Made by a program: the position numbers and the translations under genes. From NCBI GenBank assembly GCA_937997605.1, contig CALLFD010000373.1, positions 1 to 6,680 of the forward strand: a stretch of DNA of 6,680 nt, written 5' to 3'. Below the pieces are notes generated by a model. It was not told where the DNA came from, did no database searches, and saw only the letters and a list, made by a program, of their open reading frames with translations. Origin of the DNA: an uncultured Collinsella sp. (lineage in GTDB: Bacteria; Actinomycetota; Coriobacteriia; Coriobacteriales; Coriobacteriaceae). Below are positions 6,168 through 6,680 of the stretch, one piece after another (within the stretch, counting starts at the first letter, position 1; each line of letters begins with the position of its first letter).

Positions 6168-6680
6168 ATGAAAATCGCTGTCGCCGGTACCGGCTATGTC
6201 GGCCTGTCCCTCGCCGTACTTCTCTCGCAGCACAACGAGGTCCACGCGCTGGACATCGTGCCCGAAAAGGTCGAGAAGATCAACAACTATATATCGCCCA
6301 TCCAGGACAACGAGATTGAACACTTCTTGGCGGAGGCCAAGGCGGGGCAGCGCCAGCTCGACCTGCACGCCACTGTGGATGTGGCCGAGGCCTACACGGG
6401 CGCCGACTACGCCGTCATCGCCACGCCGACGAACTACGATTCCGATAAGAACTTCTTCGACACTTCCTCCGTCGAGGCCGCCATCGCCGCCGTGCGCTCG
6501 GTGAACCCGGACGCCTGGATCGTCATCAAGTCGACGATCCCCGTCGGCTACACCGCGGGCCTTCGCGAGAGGCTGGGCGACGGCAAGATCTTCTTCAGCC
6601 CCGAGTTCCTGCGTGAGAGCAAGGCGCTCTACGACAACCTGCACCCCAGCCGCATCGTGGTTGGCGCGCCGAAGGACGAC
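6168..6680 (+). CDS. ugd: UDP-glucose 6-dehydrogenase, 3' end beyond window
   Basis: The first 171 residues of an NAD-dependent UDP-glucose/GDP-mannose dehydrogenase are visible; the full enzyme of this class has about 390-400 residues. It oxidises UDP-glucose to UDP-glucuronate in the cytoplasm, a precursor of acidic polysaccharides. KIAVAGTGYVGLSLAVLL (2-19) is the Rossmann NAD-binding GxGYxG, with D29 at the end of the second strand for the adenosine ribose. PIQD (44-47), IATPTNYD (84-91), KSTIPVGY (121-128, Thr123) and FSPEFLRESKALYDNLHPSR (143-162, Glu146 and Glu150) follow in the family order; the Thr and two Glu correspond to catalytic residues of the Streptococcus HasB enzyme. The compact N-terminus resembles the HasB/Cap3A type. 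The catalytic cysteine lies beyond the window. The gene is far richer in GC than the polymerase region (68% in bases 6361-6420 against 33% in 1741-1800). A GDP-mannose dehydrogenase is a less likely alternative. Confidence 0.93.
   Translation, partial: MKIAVAGTGYVGLSLAVLLSQHNEVHALDIVPEKVEKINNYISPIQDNEIEHFLAEAKAGQRQLDLHATVDVAEAYTGADYAVIATPTNYDSDKNFFDTSSVEAAIAAVRSVNPDAWIVIKSTIPVGYTAGLRERLGDGKIFFSPEFLRESKALYDNLHPSRIVVGAPKDD

Noticed and set aside
5904..6644. Long antisense frame of 246 codons on the - strand opposite the flippase end and ugd
   Set aside because: It is a shadow of GC-rich ugd codons, low-complexity in Arg/Gly/Val/Asp, with no domain I recognise, and it crosses two clear + strand genes.
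1..6680. tRNA, rRNA, CRISPR, insertion-sequence ends or a transposase
   Set aside because: None was seen by eye; the deletion scar and the pseudogene are not flanked by visible terminal inverted repeats or target duplications.

Overview
The window is part of an extracellular or capsular polysaccharide biosynthesis locus. All recognisable genes are on the + strand and closely packed. It holds glycosyltransferases, a membrane-embedded polymerase (Wzy type), a repeat-unit flippase (Wzx/PST type of the MOP superfamily) and the start of a nucleotide-sugar dehydrogenase (Ugd/HasB type). The most likely source is a Gram-positive, moderately high-GC bacterium. A gut actinobacterium such as a Coriobacteriia (Collinsella/Olsenella-like) or Bifidobacterium fits the protein style and the GC-rich ugd, but this is inference and not proven by the window.

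Layout: 1-666 is the 3' part of a family 2 glycosyltransferase entering from the left edge. 663-1805 is a polytopic Wzy-like polymerase that starts at TTG and overlaps the previous stop by 4 bases. 1806-2313 holds no intact gene. It contains the N-terminal stub of a second, different glycosyltransferase (1881-2042), joined in another frame to the C-terminal membrane segments of a second polymerase (to 2313). 2315-3265 is an intact GT2 and 3273-4175 an intact glycosyltransferase of the SLTSY/DDD type. 4175-4648 is a heavily frameshifted hexapeptide-repeat acyltransferase pseudogene. About 4675-6105 is the flippase. 6168 to the right edge is the first 171 residues of a UDP-glucose 6-dehydrogenase.

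How it works together: the glycosyltransferases add sugars to a lipid-linked oligosaccharide on the inner membrane face, the flippase turns it outward, the polymerase joins the repeat units, and Ugd supplies UDP-glucuronate. The initiating phosphoglycosyltransferase and the chain-length/export genes are not in the window. The two broken stretches show that the locus has been reshuffled. One polymerase/transferase pair was deleted down to a fused scar, and a probable O-acetyltransferase has decayed in place. The polymer made today may therefore lack an acetyl group and a sugar that an ancestral version had.

I did not see a wholly new biological system. The most informative signals are these two gene graveyards, which a plain ORF scan would miss or mislabel.
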